Below, one piece after another: positions 1-6,368 of a stretch of 7,121 bases of DNA. The position numbers and the translations under genes are program-made. The DNA is from Candidatus Aenigmatarchaeota archaeon (GTDB lineage Archaea; Aenigmatarchaeota; Aenigmatarchaeia; PWEA01; B50-G16). Numbering within the stretch: the stretch's first letter is position 1; the number at the start of each line of letters is the position of its first letter. Under the pieces are notes generated by a model. It ran no database searches and had not been told where the DNA came from. It was given only the letters and a program-made list of their open reading frames with translations. The stretch covers positions 1 through 7,121 of the forward strand of contig QMZU01000037.1 in NCBI GenBank assembly GCA_003663345.1. Reading direction: 5' to 3'.

Positions 1-1206
1 CTTTAACTCTATACCAACCTCCTCGCAGGCCTCCTTGAGCGCAATATAACTCTCGGCATCATAATTGAAATAACACAGAACTTTTTCATATCTTTCTCTG
101 TGTTTCTCCAGATATTTTTTCACCCTTTCCCTTGTCACCTCTATATACCTCCTCTTTATCTCTGGAGTTTCCTTCCATGGCTGCCAGTCATAGGAATTGA
201 ACGGATAATACCTGTCAAACTCCTCAGGGATGACTCCGGGCGAGGATATGACAACAAGATGTACTCTATTCTCCACACCAAGCTCTTTCAAAATCCTTCT
301 TATACCTCTATGTAACCTGCTTTTCCTGTATGGTTTCCTGTAAGAACATGGAACAAACAGAACAACATCCCTTTCCGGCGGAACATATCTTTCCACCAGA
401 AATCTCTGCCACCTCTCGTAAACGGGATTAACCAAGTATTCCTCACCAACCCCCTTTATGGGTCTCTTATCCTTGAACCTCGGTATCCACGAGAACCATG
501 ACTCAAGCACTCCATGCTGTGATACATCATAACTCACCCTCGGGTCATCCAACCACTTCTTGACCATATCGAAAAACTCACCCTTACCGAGGGGTCTCCA
601 CTCACCTTTCAGATAAAGTTCATACAGGGGTGTGTCTTTATGTGGATAGCAATTTATTATCACAACCTCATCCGAGAATTTCAGCGCATACTCCACACTC
701 CTGTCAAGGACCTCTTGTGGATCACCAACATATGGCGGGTTGGCAAGGATATAAGTTCTCACCTTAAACCCATTTTTCTTCACAACCTTAACGGCCTTCT
801 CATAATCCTTCAATCCAAACCCCTTCCGAATCCTTCCCAGCACATCATCATCAGCCACCTCAAGACCTATTGCGATGGTCAGATCAACCCCTTCAAAATC
901 CTTCAGCGCCTCATCTGTGATGAACTCCGGCCTTGATTCTATCAATAACCTCTTTATTCCCAATTCCCTGCACTTCCCAACAAGATATTTCCTCACCTCT
1001 CTAGGGACCTGCTTCTCATCAAGAAAAGAGCCGGATATATAAACCTTCAGAAAATCCACACCCTCAGCATCGGCCAGAAGGTTGTCTATCTGTCCCTTCA
1101 ACTCCTCGGCACTCAGAACTTCAGAGCTAACTCTACCGTATCCGCAAAAAATACATTTACCCCACCCACACCTTCCGGATGATAGGATGATGACCTTCTC
1201 CTTCAT
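1..1206 (-). CDS. Radical-SAM RaSEA-like protein fused to an ArcS (DUF5591) domain; 3' end cut by window edge
   Basis: A reading frame of 402 codons is open from ATG at 1206 to the left edge, so the C-terminus is missing. Residues 1-250 look like RaSEA, the radical-SAM subunit of archaeosine synthase. An Fe-S triad C13-x4-C18-x2-C21 sits in CGWGKCIFCGYG, followed by IESRPEF (89-95), GLE (114-116) and KGF (128-130). Residues ~278-402 match the ArcS core domain, with PCSYRKPYRKSRLH (286-299) fitting the published ArcS signature PC-x3-KPY-x2-S-x2-H, then SSPGVIPEEF and a YDW segment. In the known pathway ArcS adds lysine to preQ0 in tRNA and RaSEA cleaves the adduct to archaeosine; here both appear on one chain. 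The gene follows the Nudix-like gene by 24 bp, and a stop at 1228-1230 excludes a much longer N-terminus. Family call is strong; dual activity is inferred. Confidence 0.85.
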   Translation of the reverse strand, partial: MKEKVIILSSGRCGWGKCIFCGYGRVSSEVLSAEELKGQIDNLLADAEGVDFLKVYISGSFLDEKQVPREVRKYLVGKCRELGIKRLLIESRPEFITDEALKDFEGVDLTIAIGLEVADDDVLGRIRKGFGLKDYEKAVKVVKKNGFKVRTYILANPPYVGDPQEVLDRSVEYALKFSDEVVIINCYPHKDTPLYELYLKGEWRPLGKGEFFDMVKKWLDDPRVSYDVSQHGVLESWFSWIPRFKDKRPIKGVGEEYLVNPVYERWQRFLVERYVPPERDVVLFVPCSYRKPYRKSRLHRGIRRILKELGVENRVHLVVISSPGVIPEEFDRYYPFNSYDWQPWKETPEIKRRYIEVTRERVKKYLEKHRERYEKVLCYFNYDAESYIALKEACEEVGIELK

Positions 1207-1230
1207 GTTAAGAATAAAACAGGTAAATTA

Positions 1231-1587
1231 TTAAAGGTTCTTGAATTCCTCCCTCGGTATCCACTCGCCCTTGACAGGGTCACCTTCGTATTCAACAACC
1301 TCCAGAAAGAAATAAGTCTCATCCTTTATCGAGAGCGGCAATCCCTTCTTTATATTAATCAGTGGATGGGCCGGATTTCTGTACTTCTCAACACTCTTCA
1401 CATCTATACCATATTCCTTCAATTCCTTCTCCAGCGCCTCCATGGCCATTTCCCACAACTCCTCCTCACTCCCCCCATCGTTAAAAACAACGGTAGGAAG
1501 CTTCAGATGGTCATCTTTGAACCCGAGCCAGTACTCGGTATCATCCTCATACTTCTTTATAATCCCCACCGCCTTTTTAACCCTCAT
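1231..1587 (-). CDS. Small Nudix-like protein with a degenerate Nudix box
   Basis: This 118-aa protein has the outline of a Nudix hydrolase domain: a first strand (VGIIKKY, residues 7-13), LKLP near 28-31, a Gly-rich turn, a long acidic helix ending KEYGI, an HPL segment, a FFLEVVEYEG strand and a closing GEWIPREEF, like the W-x-P-x-E-E-L ending of many Nudix proteins. When the helix is aligned to G-x5-E-x7-R-E-U-x-E-E-x-G-U, the glycines and one Glu fit, but the first Glu becomes Trp, Arg becomes Glu, the next Glu becomes Lys, and the first Glu of the EE pair becomes Lys. Metal-dependent hydrolysis is therefore doubtful, and a binding or scaffold role is possible. It is the first gene of a unit with the RaSEA-ArcS gene. 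The ATG lies about 25 bp from a TATA-like element, which suggests a leaderless message. Fold assignment is by eye; no substrate can be named. Confidence 0.6.
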   Translation of the reverse strand: MRVKKAVGIIKKYEDDTEYWLGFKDDHLKLPTVVFNDGGSEEELWEMAMEALEKELKEYGIDVKSVEKYRNPAHPLINIKKGLPLSIKDETYFFLEVVEYEGDPVKGEWIPREEFKNL

Positions 1588-1639
1588 ATTTCTTCATTTC
1601 TCCGCTAAACTTAAATCCTTTTCATGCCATTCTCTATTT
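1588..1639. promoter_or_regulatory. Shared divergent promoter with one near-palindromic TATA element
   Basis: The 52-bp gap between two divergent ATGs (1587 minus, 1640 plus) holds one obvious TATA-like element, AACTTAAAT at 1608-1616, centred on the palindrome TTAA (1611-1614). Its centre lies about 25 bp from one start and 27 bp from the other, the usual archaeal TATA-to-start-site distance on each side. Both messages would then be leaderless or nearly so. No good Shine-Dalgarno sequence precedes either start at normal spacing; a GGAG lies about 13 nt ahead of the minus-strand start. This is inferred from spacing only. Confidence 0.5.
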
Positions 1640-2443
1640 ATGCTGGAAATTTTCAGGAAATATTCAATAGAGGATTTTTCTTCATTCAACAATCTCCTTA
1701 AGAAGTTCGAAGAGTATGACTACACCTCAACAGGAGAGCTTGAGGGAAATGATTTCATCTACCTTCCGAACAAATTTTCCATAATAGACTTCAGACAGAA
1801 GACCGTGGCCTCTGCTCAGAAGTCCATAAAAACAACCACTCATGACCTCGATTTCATAACCGAGTTCCTCACACCGGAAACATCCTACGACCTCTCCAGG
1901 GAGGAGATGGATGAACTGGGATTCTGTGTGGAATACGACCTGAGAAAATGGATTATGGGAAGAGAACCAACAGAGCACCTCCGCGAATGGTTGAAAAAGA
2001 ACGGTTTTGACCTCAATGAGAGGAAAGAGGTAAAATGGGAGGTTCTGATGGCAGAACTGAAGGATATGATTCCCAAATCCGCCATTCTGGCAGCAGATAT
2101 AGGAGCGGAAATATACCAGTATGACCTCAACAAGAAACAGACCAGAGGAGAAGTAATAGATGGTAGAATCGCTTACAATGTCATAAGGGTTCTGAACAGA
2201 GATGGAGAGATAATTCCCGGGAAGCCCCAGGAGCTTCATGAAGGAATCTGGATGGGAATCGCATATTCCGGTGACCTTGTGAAAGAGTTTGAAAAATCAA
2301 TGGATAAGGAGATAAAGGAGGCCAGAAAGAAAAGGAGAAGTATATGTGATATATTTCGTGAAAGAGAGGACGAATATAAAAGACTCCACACACTCCAGGA
2401 TACCGTTATGGGCGCTGTTGAGTATACAAAAGAGGAAGTTTAA
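1640..2443 (+). CDS. Hypothetical protein, 267 aa, no family recognised
   Basis: I do not recognise this protein. It is soluble-looking and highly charged, with no signal peptide or membrane segment. Residues 1-30 and 85-145 look mostly helical (for example REEMDELGF and TEHLREWLKKNGF). The part around 148-210 looks mixed or beta-rich (AADIGAEIYQYDL, IAYNVIRVLNRDGEI, GIWMGIAYSG). Residues 213-252 form a long charged helix with a basic patch, EARKKRRS. The frame stays open upstream to 1442, but that part runs antisense through the Nudix-like gene. ATG 1640 sits ~27 bp after a TATA-like box, so I chose it. The stop codon overlaps that of the convergent TrmB-family gene. Codon use resembles the neighbours, so recent transfer is not indicated. 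Confidence 0.8.
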   Translation: MLEIFRKYSIEDFSSFNNLLKKFEEYDYTSTGELEGNDFIYLPNKFSIIDFRQKTVASAQKSIKTTTHDLDFITEFLTPETSYDLSREEMDELGFCVEYDLRKWIMGREPTEHLREWLKKNGFDLNERKEVKWEVLMAELKDMIPKSAILAADIGAEIYQYDLNKKQTRGEVIDGRIAYNVIRVLNRDGEIIPGKPQELHEGIWMGIAYSGDLVKEFEKSMDKEIKEARKKRRSICDIFREREDEYKRLHTLQDTVMGAVEYTKEEV

Positions 2444-3264
2444 TCCAGCAGCTCTCTTGCATTTCTTCCATTCTTCCAGAAACTCTCAAAATATGTTTCA
2501 ACCATTTTAACAAAAACAGGGTTCATGCTCATGAGCAATTCATAATTGAACAGCCTATCGGATCCAGGTTCACCATATGTATCCTTCCTCCTGACTCCGG
2601 GTCTTGGATTCTTGAAAGTAAGATTGGCCTTTTCCCCATCCTTTATGTTACCCTTGATTATCTCCTCATCCCAACTTCTAATCTCAAAACCAAGGTTAAG
2701 AAGCTTTCTGACCCTCTCCTCGGTATTTTTATTAACGTGGCAGAGTATTTTGAATTTCACACCTTCCTTTGATTTCTCCTCCAGAATATCCATGACCTCA
2801 TCAATCCAGCTCAGATCACCAACAAACAATTTTATCTCCTCCCTGGCTTCTTTCAGATTTCTCTTCAACTCCCTCATGCAGTTGTCCCTACCCCTGAATA
2901 TCCAGAAACTCTCCCTTTCAACCTCCACTTCGGAGGATGGTGGCTCGGAAACCACACTTCTAATGGTTTCGTATATATTTTCAGCCTCCTTGACCTCTTC
3001 CTCCACCCTCCTTCTCTTCTCCTCTATGAGGTTTCTCAACGAATCCGGGCCCAGTGCTCTATACCTCTTTGGCCTGGTCTCCATCGTTGCAACAAGACCG
3101 CGCTTCTCAAGCGACACAAGACTTTCATATATCCTGGTCAATGGGATACCACTTAAATTACTCACATGTTTGGCCGTGACTATGCCGCTATCCAGCAGAA
3201 CCTTGTACGCCTTTGCCTCGTACTCCGAAAGACCCAGTTTCTGAAGAAGTGGAACGATATCCAC
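2440..3264 (-). CDS. TrmB-family transcriptional regulator
   Basis: From a GTG at 3264 this gene encodes 274 residues. Residues 5-70 form a typical TrmB winged-helix domain: LLQKLGLSEYEAKAYKVLL, then an HTH (TAKHVSNLSGIPLTRIYESL) and the wing region KRGLVATMETRPKRYRAL. Residues 75-105 form a charged linker helix suited to dimerisation (EEKRRRVEEEVKEAE). Residues 118-265 resemble the phospholipase-D-like effector domain found in many TrmB proteins (FWIFRGRDN, EEIKLFVGDLS, KFKILCHVN, ending FESFWKNG). I see no HKD catalytic motif, so it probably senses a ligand rather than acts as an enzyme. The frame is open far upstream, but that part is antisense to tgtA. GTG 3264 places the HTH domain at the N-terminus as the family requires. 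It is divergent from tgtA across 42 bp and could regulate that promoter or its own. The ligand is unknown. Confidence 0.82.
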   Translation of the reverse strand: MDIVPLLQKLGLSEYEAKAYKVLLDSGIVTAKHVSNLSGIPLTRIYESLVSLEKRGLVATMETRPKRYRALGPDSLRNLIEEKRRRVEEEVKEAENIYETIRSVVSEPPSSEVEVERESFWIFRGRDNCMRELKRNLKEAREEIKLFVGDLSWIDEVMDILEEKSKEGVKFKILCHVNKNTEERVRKLLNLGFEIRSWDEEIIKGNIKDGEKANLTFKNPRPGVRRKDTYGEPGSDRLFNYELLMSMNPVFVKMVETYFESFWKNGRNARELLD

Positions 3265-3273
3265 AACACCACC

Positions 3274-3283
3274 AATATATATT
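3274..3283 (+). promoter_or_regulatory. TATA box of tgtA (palindromic AATATATATT)
   Basis: AATATATATT is a perfect palindrome centred 28 bp ahead of ATG 3307, correct for a leaderless tgtA message. It is only ~14 bp from the GTG of the divergent regulator, too close for a leaderless start there. A weaker T-rich element on the minus strand (about 3293-3302) may serve that gene. The position also argues that the in-frame ATG at 3289, only 10 bp from the box, is not transcribed. Confidence 0.55.
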
Positions 3284-3306
3284 ACAAAATGAAAGAAATA
3301 AAAAGC

Positions 3307-5214
3307 ATGCAGGGTGGTTCTGTGTTTGAGATAAAACATAAGGATATCGGCGGAAGGGTCGGAATTCTGAAGATAAACCACAAGAAAGTCGAAACACCGG
3401 CCCTGATGCCTGTGGTGAATCCACATAAGATGACCATAGAGCCGAAGAAGTTCAGAAGATTCGGAACCAACATCCTTATCACCAACGCATATATTCTTTA
3501 CAAGGATTTCCGTAATAAGGTCAAGGATATACACAAATTCCTCAATTTCGACGGAGTGGTCGTCACAGATTCCGGGGCGTTCCAGTTGATGAGGTATGGG
3601 AAGATAGATGTCACGAATAAGGAGATAGTCGAGTTCCAGAAAGAGATCGGGTCCGATATCGGGACGTTCCTTGATATTCCCACAACACCGGATAAGACTC
3701 ATAATGAAGCTTTGAGGGACCTTGAGAGAACCATGAGAAGGGCCAGAGAGGCGTTAAAGATAACCCCGAATCTGAACGGCCCAATTCAGGGTGGAAGATT
3801 CCTCGACCTCAGGAAGATTGCATCCATTCAGATGTCCAAACTTCCTTTTCTCATATATCCGGTTGGTGGAATCGTTCCGCTGATGGAAGAGTACAGGTTT
3901 CATGAACTCTTTGAGATAATCCTGACATGCAGGGAGAATGTTCCGCTGAATAAACCTCTACATGCCTTTGGCGCAGGTCATCCCATGCTCTTCTCCTTCC
4001 TGGCTGCGATAGGTGTCGACCTTTTCGATTCAGCCATGTACTCACTCGCTGCCCAGGAGAACAGATACCTCACATCTCACGGAACATATTCCCTTGAAGA
4101 GCTGAGAGAGTTCCCATGTTCCTGTAAAGTTTGTACAATACACACACCCGAGTCGCTCCTCTCCCTGAACGAGGAGAAGAGAATAAAACTCCTGGCAGAG
4201 CATAACCTGCATATTTCCTTTGAAGAGCTGAGAAGGGTCAGGAATGCCATATATAATGGAGAGCTCTGGGAACTGATCCAGATAAGGGCCAGATCCCATC
4301 CCAAACTCCTGGAGGCCCTTAAAGCGTTCAAAAAACCGTTCCTTGAGAGGCTCGATCCTGTCACGAAGAGAAAGGCGCTCTTCTACTCGGGTAAAGAATC
4401 ACTCTTCAGAACAGAACTCGAATCATTCCGCATTCGCCTCTATCGAAATTACGTTCCGGAGAAAACCACAAGGCTCGTGATTCTTCCATATTCAGAGAGA
4501 CCATTCTCAAAATTCTACAATGTATGGAATACAGAAAGTACACACTTCGCCGTTGCCACACCCTTCGCCACCGTTCCGCTGGAGCTGGAGAACATATACC
4601 CTGTATCTCAGCATATCTTCACCGATGATTCGATCCTTCAGGAGGAAACACTCCAACGTATCAGGGAGTTTATCCACCACTTCAAGGGAAGGTACTCCAG
4701 AATAAGGGTCTTCAAAAAGGTCGAAGCAGCGCTTGAGTTCTGTCACTCCCTGAAGGAGATGGAGAGGGATATTTTATCCGATATAAAAGGAATAGTCAAC
4801 TTCCAGTTCGGGTATCCGGCAGGTCTTGCACTGGAAAATGTTGAGGTGAGAAGGAGCAAGAGGACAGGCAAGATTAAAGAGGTCTACAGTGATTCGAAGC
4901 TGTTCGGAACCTTCAGGAAGGACGGATTCCTCATTCCAACCATGTGGGGGGCAGGGGAGATGAAAAAACTCCTGAGGTCCCCGAAGAGGAGGGTAATACT
5001 CATGGATGAAGCGGTTCCATTTGTTGAAATGGGCAAATCGGTCTTTGCAAAGTTCGTCAGAAACTGTGACAGTGAGATAAGACCCGGTGAGGAGGTGCTG
5101 ATTGTGGATAGGAAAGACAGGTTAGTGGCAGTTGGTAAAGCGATACTTTCCTCGCGTGAGATGATGGAAATGGAGAGCGGTGTTGCCGTGGAAGTCAGGC
5201 ACTCTCTAAAATAG
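3307..5214 (+). CDS. tgtA: Archaeal tRNA-guanine(15) transglycosylase (preQ0 insertion, archaeosine pathway)
   Basis: This 635-aa enzyme exchanges guanine 15 in the tRNA D-loop for preQ0, the first tRNA-level step of archaeosine synthesis. The catalytic domain (about 7-340) starts FEIKHKDIGGRVG and keeps ETPALMPVVNP (29-39), VTDSGAFQLM (86-95; D88), DIGTFLDIPTTPD (117-129), IQGG (160-163), YPVGGIVPL and DLFDSAMY (238-245; D241, the expected nucleophile). Zinc ligands are C271, C273, C276 and H299. The C1 region (~345-480) contains LPYSERPFSKF and TPFATVPLELENIYP, which look distantly like the ArcS core domain but lack its signature. A C2 region (~485-555) and a PUA domain (~560-635) follow. 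Length is normal for an archaeal enzyme. I chose ATG 3307 over the in-frame ATG 3289 because of the TATA spacing and family N-termini. Its 3' end overlaps the convergent OB-fold gene by 20 bp. Confidence 0.96.
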   Translation: MQGGSVFEIKHKDIGGRVGILKINHKKVETPALMPVVNPHKMTIEPKKFRRFGTNILITNAYILYKDFRNKVKDIHKFLNFDGVVVTDSGAFQLMRYGKIDVTNKEIVEFQKEIGSDIGTFLDIPTTPDKTHNEALRDLERTMRRAREALKITPNLNGPIQGGRFLDLRKIASIQMSKLPFLIYPVGGIVPLMEEYRFHELFEIILTCRENVPLNKPLHAFGAGHPMLFSFLAAIGVDLFDSAMYSLAAQENRYLTSHGTYSLEELREFPCSCKVCTIHTPESLLSLNEEKRIKLLAEHNLHISFEELRRVRNAIYNGELWELIQIRARSHPKLLEALKAFKKPFLERLDPVTKRKALFYSGKESLFRTELESFRIRLYRNYVPEKTTRLVILPYSERPFSKFYNVWNTESTHFAVATPFATVPLELENIYPVSQHIFTDDSILQEETLQRIREFIHHFKGRYSRIRVFKKVEAALEFCHSLKEMERDILSDIKGIVNFQFGYPAGLALENVEVRRSKRTGKIKEVYSDSKLFGTFRKDGFLIPTMWGAGEMKKLLRSPKRRVILMDEAVPFVEMGKSVFAKFVRNCDSEIRPGEEVLIVDRKDRLVAVGKAILSSREMMEMESGVAVEVRHSLK

Positions 5215-5578
5215 TTATGGATTCTGGAATCACTTCAACCTCACCCCTATATCTCTGAACCACACCTTCCACCACCAGTACCATTCCTTTCCTGATATCA
5301 TTTGATTCCAGACCCATTCTCTTCATCTCCCTTTCAAAAATCACCACATTCACATCTCCGGTCCTATCCTCAATTTTAAGAAACAGGTTACCTTTGCTCG
5401 ATATGACATCCAGAACCCTTCCGGTTACTGAAACATAAACACCCTCCAGTTCCTCCAAATCCTTTATATCAGCCTTTTTCGGCTCCACCAGAGTAGAGCC
5501 GTATGCAAGAAAGATTATACCGATGACCGACAGAATCAAAGATAACCACAGAACCTCTCTTTCTCTCAAATATTCCAC
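5195..5578 (-). CDS. Membrane-anchored OB-fold protein
   Basis: This 127-aa protein has a single hydrophobic segment at residues 10-27 (LWLSLILSVIGIIFLAYG) after a charged start, so it is probably a membrane anchor. A linker and then an OB-fold of the tRNA-anticodon type follow (about 45-125): VYVSVTGRVLDV, LFLKIEDRTGDVNVVIF, GMVLVVEGVVQRYRGEVEVIP. The order of strands and the VxGxV and RTGxV patterns are typical of archaeal single-OB proteins. Which face of the membrane carries the domain cannot be decided; several basic or charged residues flank the helix on both sides. Translation starts at GTG 5578, 13 bp inside the end of thpR, so the two are probably translated together. The 3' end overlaps tgtA convergently by 20 bp. 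Nucleic-acid binding is a family-based guess. Confidence 0.75.
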   Translation of the reverse strand: MEYLREREVLWLSLILSVIGIIFLAYGSTLVEPKKADIKDLEELEGVYVSVTGRVLDVISSKGNLFLKIEDRTGDVNVVIFEREMKRMGLESNDIRKGMVLVVEGVVQRYRGEVEVIPESITILESA

Positions 5579-6102
5579 CTGTGAAGTTCGGTGTAAACAG
5601 GGCCGTTCGGCATCAACTCACTTTTATATAGAACCACCTTCTCAACAAACATTTCACCAATATTCACATCACCAATTTTCTTTACACTGTTCACGACCCT
5701 CTCATCCCTTCTCTTCACCCTCCCAATCGTTACATGTGGCTCAATCCTCTTTTCCCTGCAGAATCCAATCCCTGACAACACAGAGTTAATTTCCTTTATC
5801 AAATTTACAAGTTTCTCTTTATTCTCCTTCACACCAATCCAGATCACTCTTATCCTCTTCAAATCAGGAAAACAACCCAAATTTTCAAGGGTTATTCTGA
5901 ACCTTTTAAATCTTTCAAGTGCCACGTGAACGTTGGAGATTACATTCTCCACGGAATTTTCATCAATTTCACCGAGAAATTTCACTGTCACGTGAAGGTT
6001 CTCAGGCTCAACAAACTTCACGTTACCTTTGAGAAGATGCTGAATTTCAACGATTCTTTCCCTTAAATCGACCGGAATAGGAATTCCTATGAAAGTCCTC
6101 AT
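5566..6102 (-). CDS. thpR: RNA 2',3'-cyclic phosphodiesterase / 2'-5' RNA ligase
   Basis: This 178-aa protein belongs to the 2H phosphoesterase superfamily. It has the two hallmark H-x-T motifs, H37-V-T39 in LHVTVKFLGEI and H123-V-T125 in EPHVTIGRVKRRDERVV, with the MRTFIGIPIP start and a VKFVEPENLH lead-in typical of ThpR. Family members hydrolyse RNA 2',3'-cyclic phosphate ends to 2'-phosphate and can join tRNA halves with 2'-5' bonds in vitro. The length is normal. ATG 6102 is preferred because it overlaps the stop of the upstream small ORF as ATGA and matches family N-termini. ATG 6114, four codons earlier, is the alternative and would suit a leaderless message from a CTTATA element at 6135-6140. 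The gene overlaps the downstream OB-fold gene by 13 bp. Confidence 0.93.
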   Translation of the reverse strand: MRTFIGIPIPVDLRERIVEIQHLLKGNVKFVEPENLHVTVKFLGEIDENSVENVISNVHVALERFKRFRITLENLGCFPDLKRIRVIWIGVKENKEKLVNLIKEINSVLSGIGFCREKRIEPHVTIGRVKRRDERVVNSVKKIGDVNIGEMFVEKVVLYKSELMPNGPVYTELHRWNI

Positions 6103-6233
6103 AAGAAGCCCCATGAACAGATTCTGTTCTTTGGTATAAGGTAACCCTTTGACCCTCTTTCGTTCTGAACAAGGAGTTTATACTTCTCCACACCCCTGTC
6201 AACACAGAGTTCGATAAGTATTCTTCTTTTCAC
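6099..6233 (-). CDS. Small protein (44-53 aa) translationally coupled to thpR
   Basis: This short frame ends in TGA at 6099-6101, sharing bases with the thpR ATG at 6102 (ATGA), a classic coupling junction. From GTG 6233 it gives 44 residues: a basic start (KRRILIELCV), KYKLLVQNERGSKGYLIPKN in the middle, and RICSWGFL at the end. ATG 6260 in the same frame would give 53 residues with a Gly-rich start. I prefer GTG 6233 because a GGTGG Shine-Dalgarno-like run (6244-6248) lies 10 nt ahead, and a TATA-like TTTAAA (6274-6279) would start transcription near 6250, after ATG 6260. Codons (AGA, AAG, ATA, CTT) match the neighbours. I recognise no family. It may be the first gene of the thpR unit. Moderate confidence because of its size. 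Confidence 0.5.
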   Translation of the reverse strand: MKRRILIELCVDRGVEKYKLLVQNERGSKGYLIPKNRICSWGFL

Positions 6234-6273
6234 GTCCAAAAAACCACCCCCTATAGACATCACAAAGCCAGAA

Positions 6274-6279
6274 TTTAAA
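6274..6279 (-). promoter_or_regulatory. TATA-like element ahead of the small ORF-thpR-OB unit
   Basis: On the minus strand GGTTTAAATTC places TTTAAA about 25 bp before position ~6250, close to a G-rich Shine-Dalgarno-like run at 6244-6251. This fits a short-leader transcript whose first start would be TTG 6239 or GTG 6233. The assignment rests on spacing only. Confidence 0.35.
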
Positions 6280-6338
6280 CCTTTCCATCCATATGAAGTA
6301 TGTGTGAATGTCTATGAGATATCAAAATCTGTAAAATC

Positions 6339-6350
6339 TTTAAAAATTTA
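6339..6350 (+). promoter_or_regulatory. TATA-like element of the winged-helix gene
   Basis: TTTAAAAATTTA is a long A/T run centred about 25 bp ahead of 6369. That would put the transcript start at the left edge of the palindrome described at 6369-6383 and give a leader of about 29 nt that includes a Shine-Dalgarno site. No other element between 6261 and 6397 is convincing; the rest of this gap is A/T-rich without an evident RNA gene. Confidence 0.45.
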
Positions 6351-6368
6351 TGAATTACATAATTGGTA

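Noticed and set aside
100..936. Plus-strand frames at 100-315 and 640-936
   Set aside because: Both are shadows of the minus-strand RaSEA-ArcS gene, whose motifs are unambiguous.
1442..1639. N-terminal extension of the 267-aa orphan protein (66 extra codons)
   Set aside because: It runs fully antisense through the Nudix-like gene and across the shared promoter, and its low-complexity Ser/Phe-rich translation looks non-coding.
3166..3306. Longer tgtA starting inside the regulator gene, or at ATG 3289
   Set aside because: These residues have no counterpart in archaeal TGTs, and the TATA box at 3274-3283 would place the transcript start downstream of both starts.
3265..3702. Long upstream extension of the TrmB-family regulator
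   Set aside because: It is antisense to the conserved start of the tgtA catalytic domain, and TrmB proteins begin directly with the winged-helix domain, as from GTG 3264.
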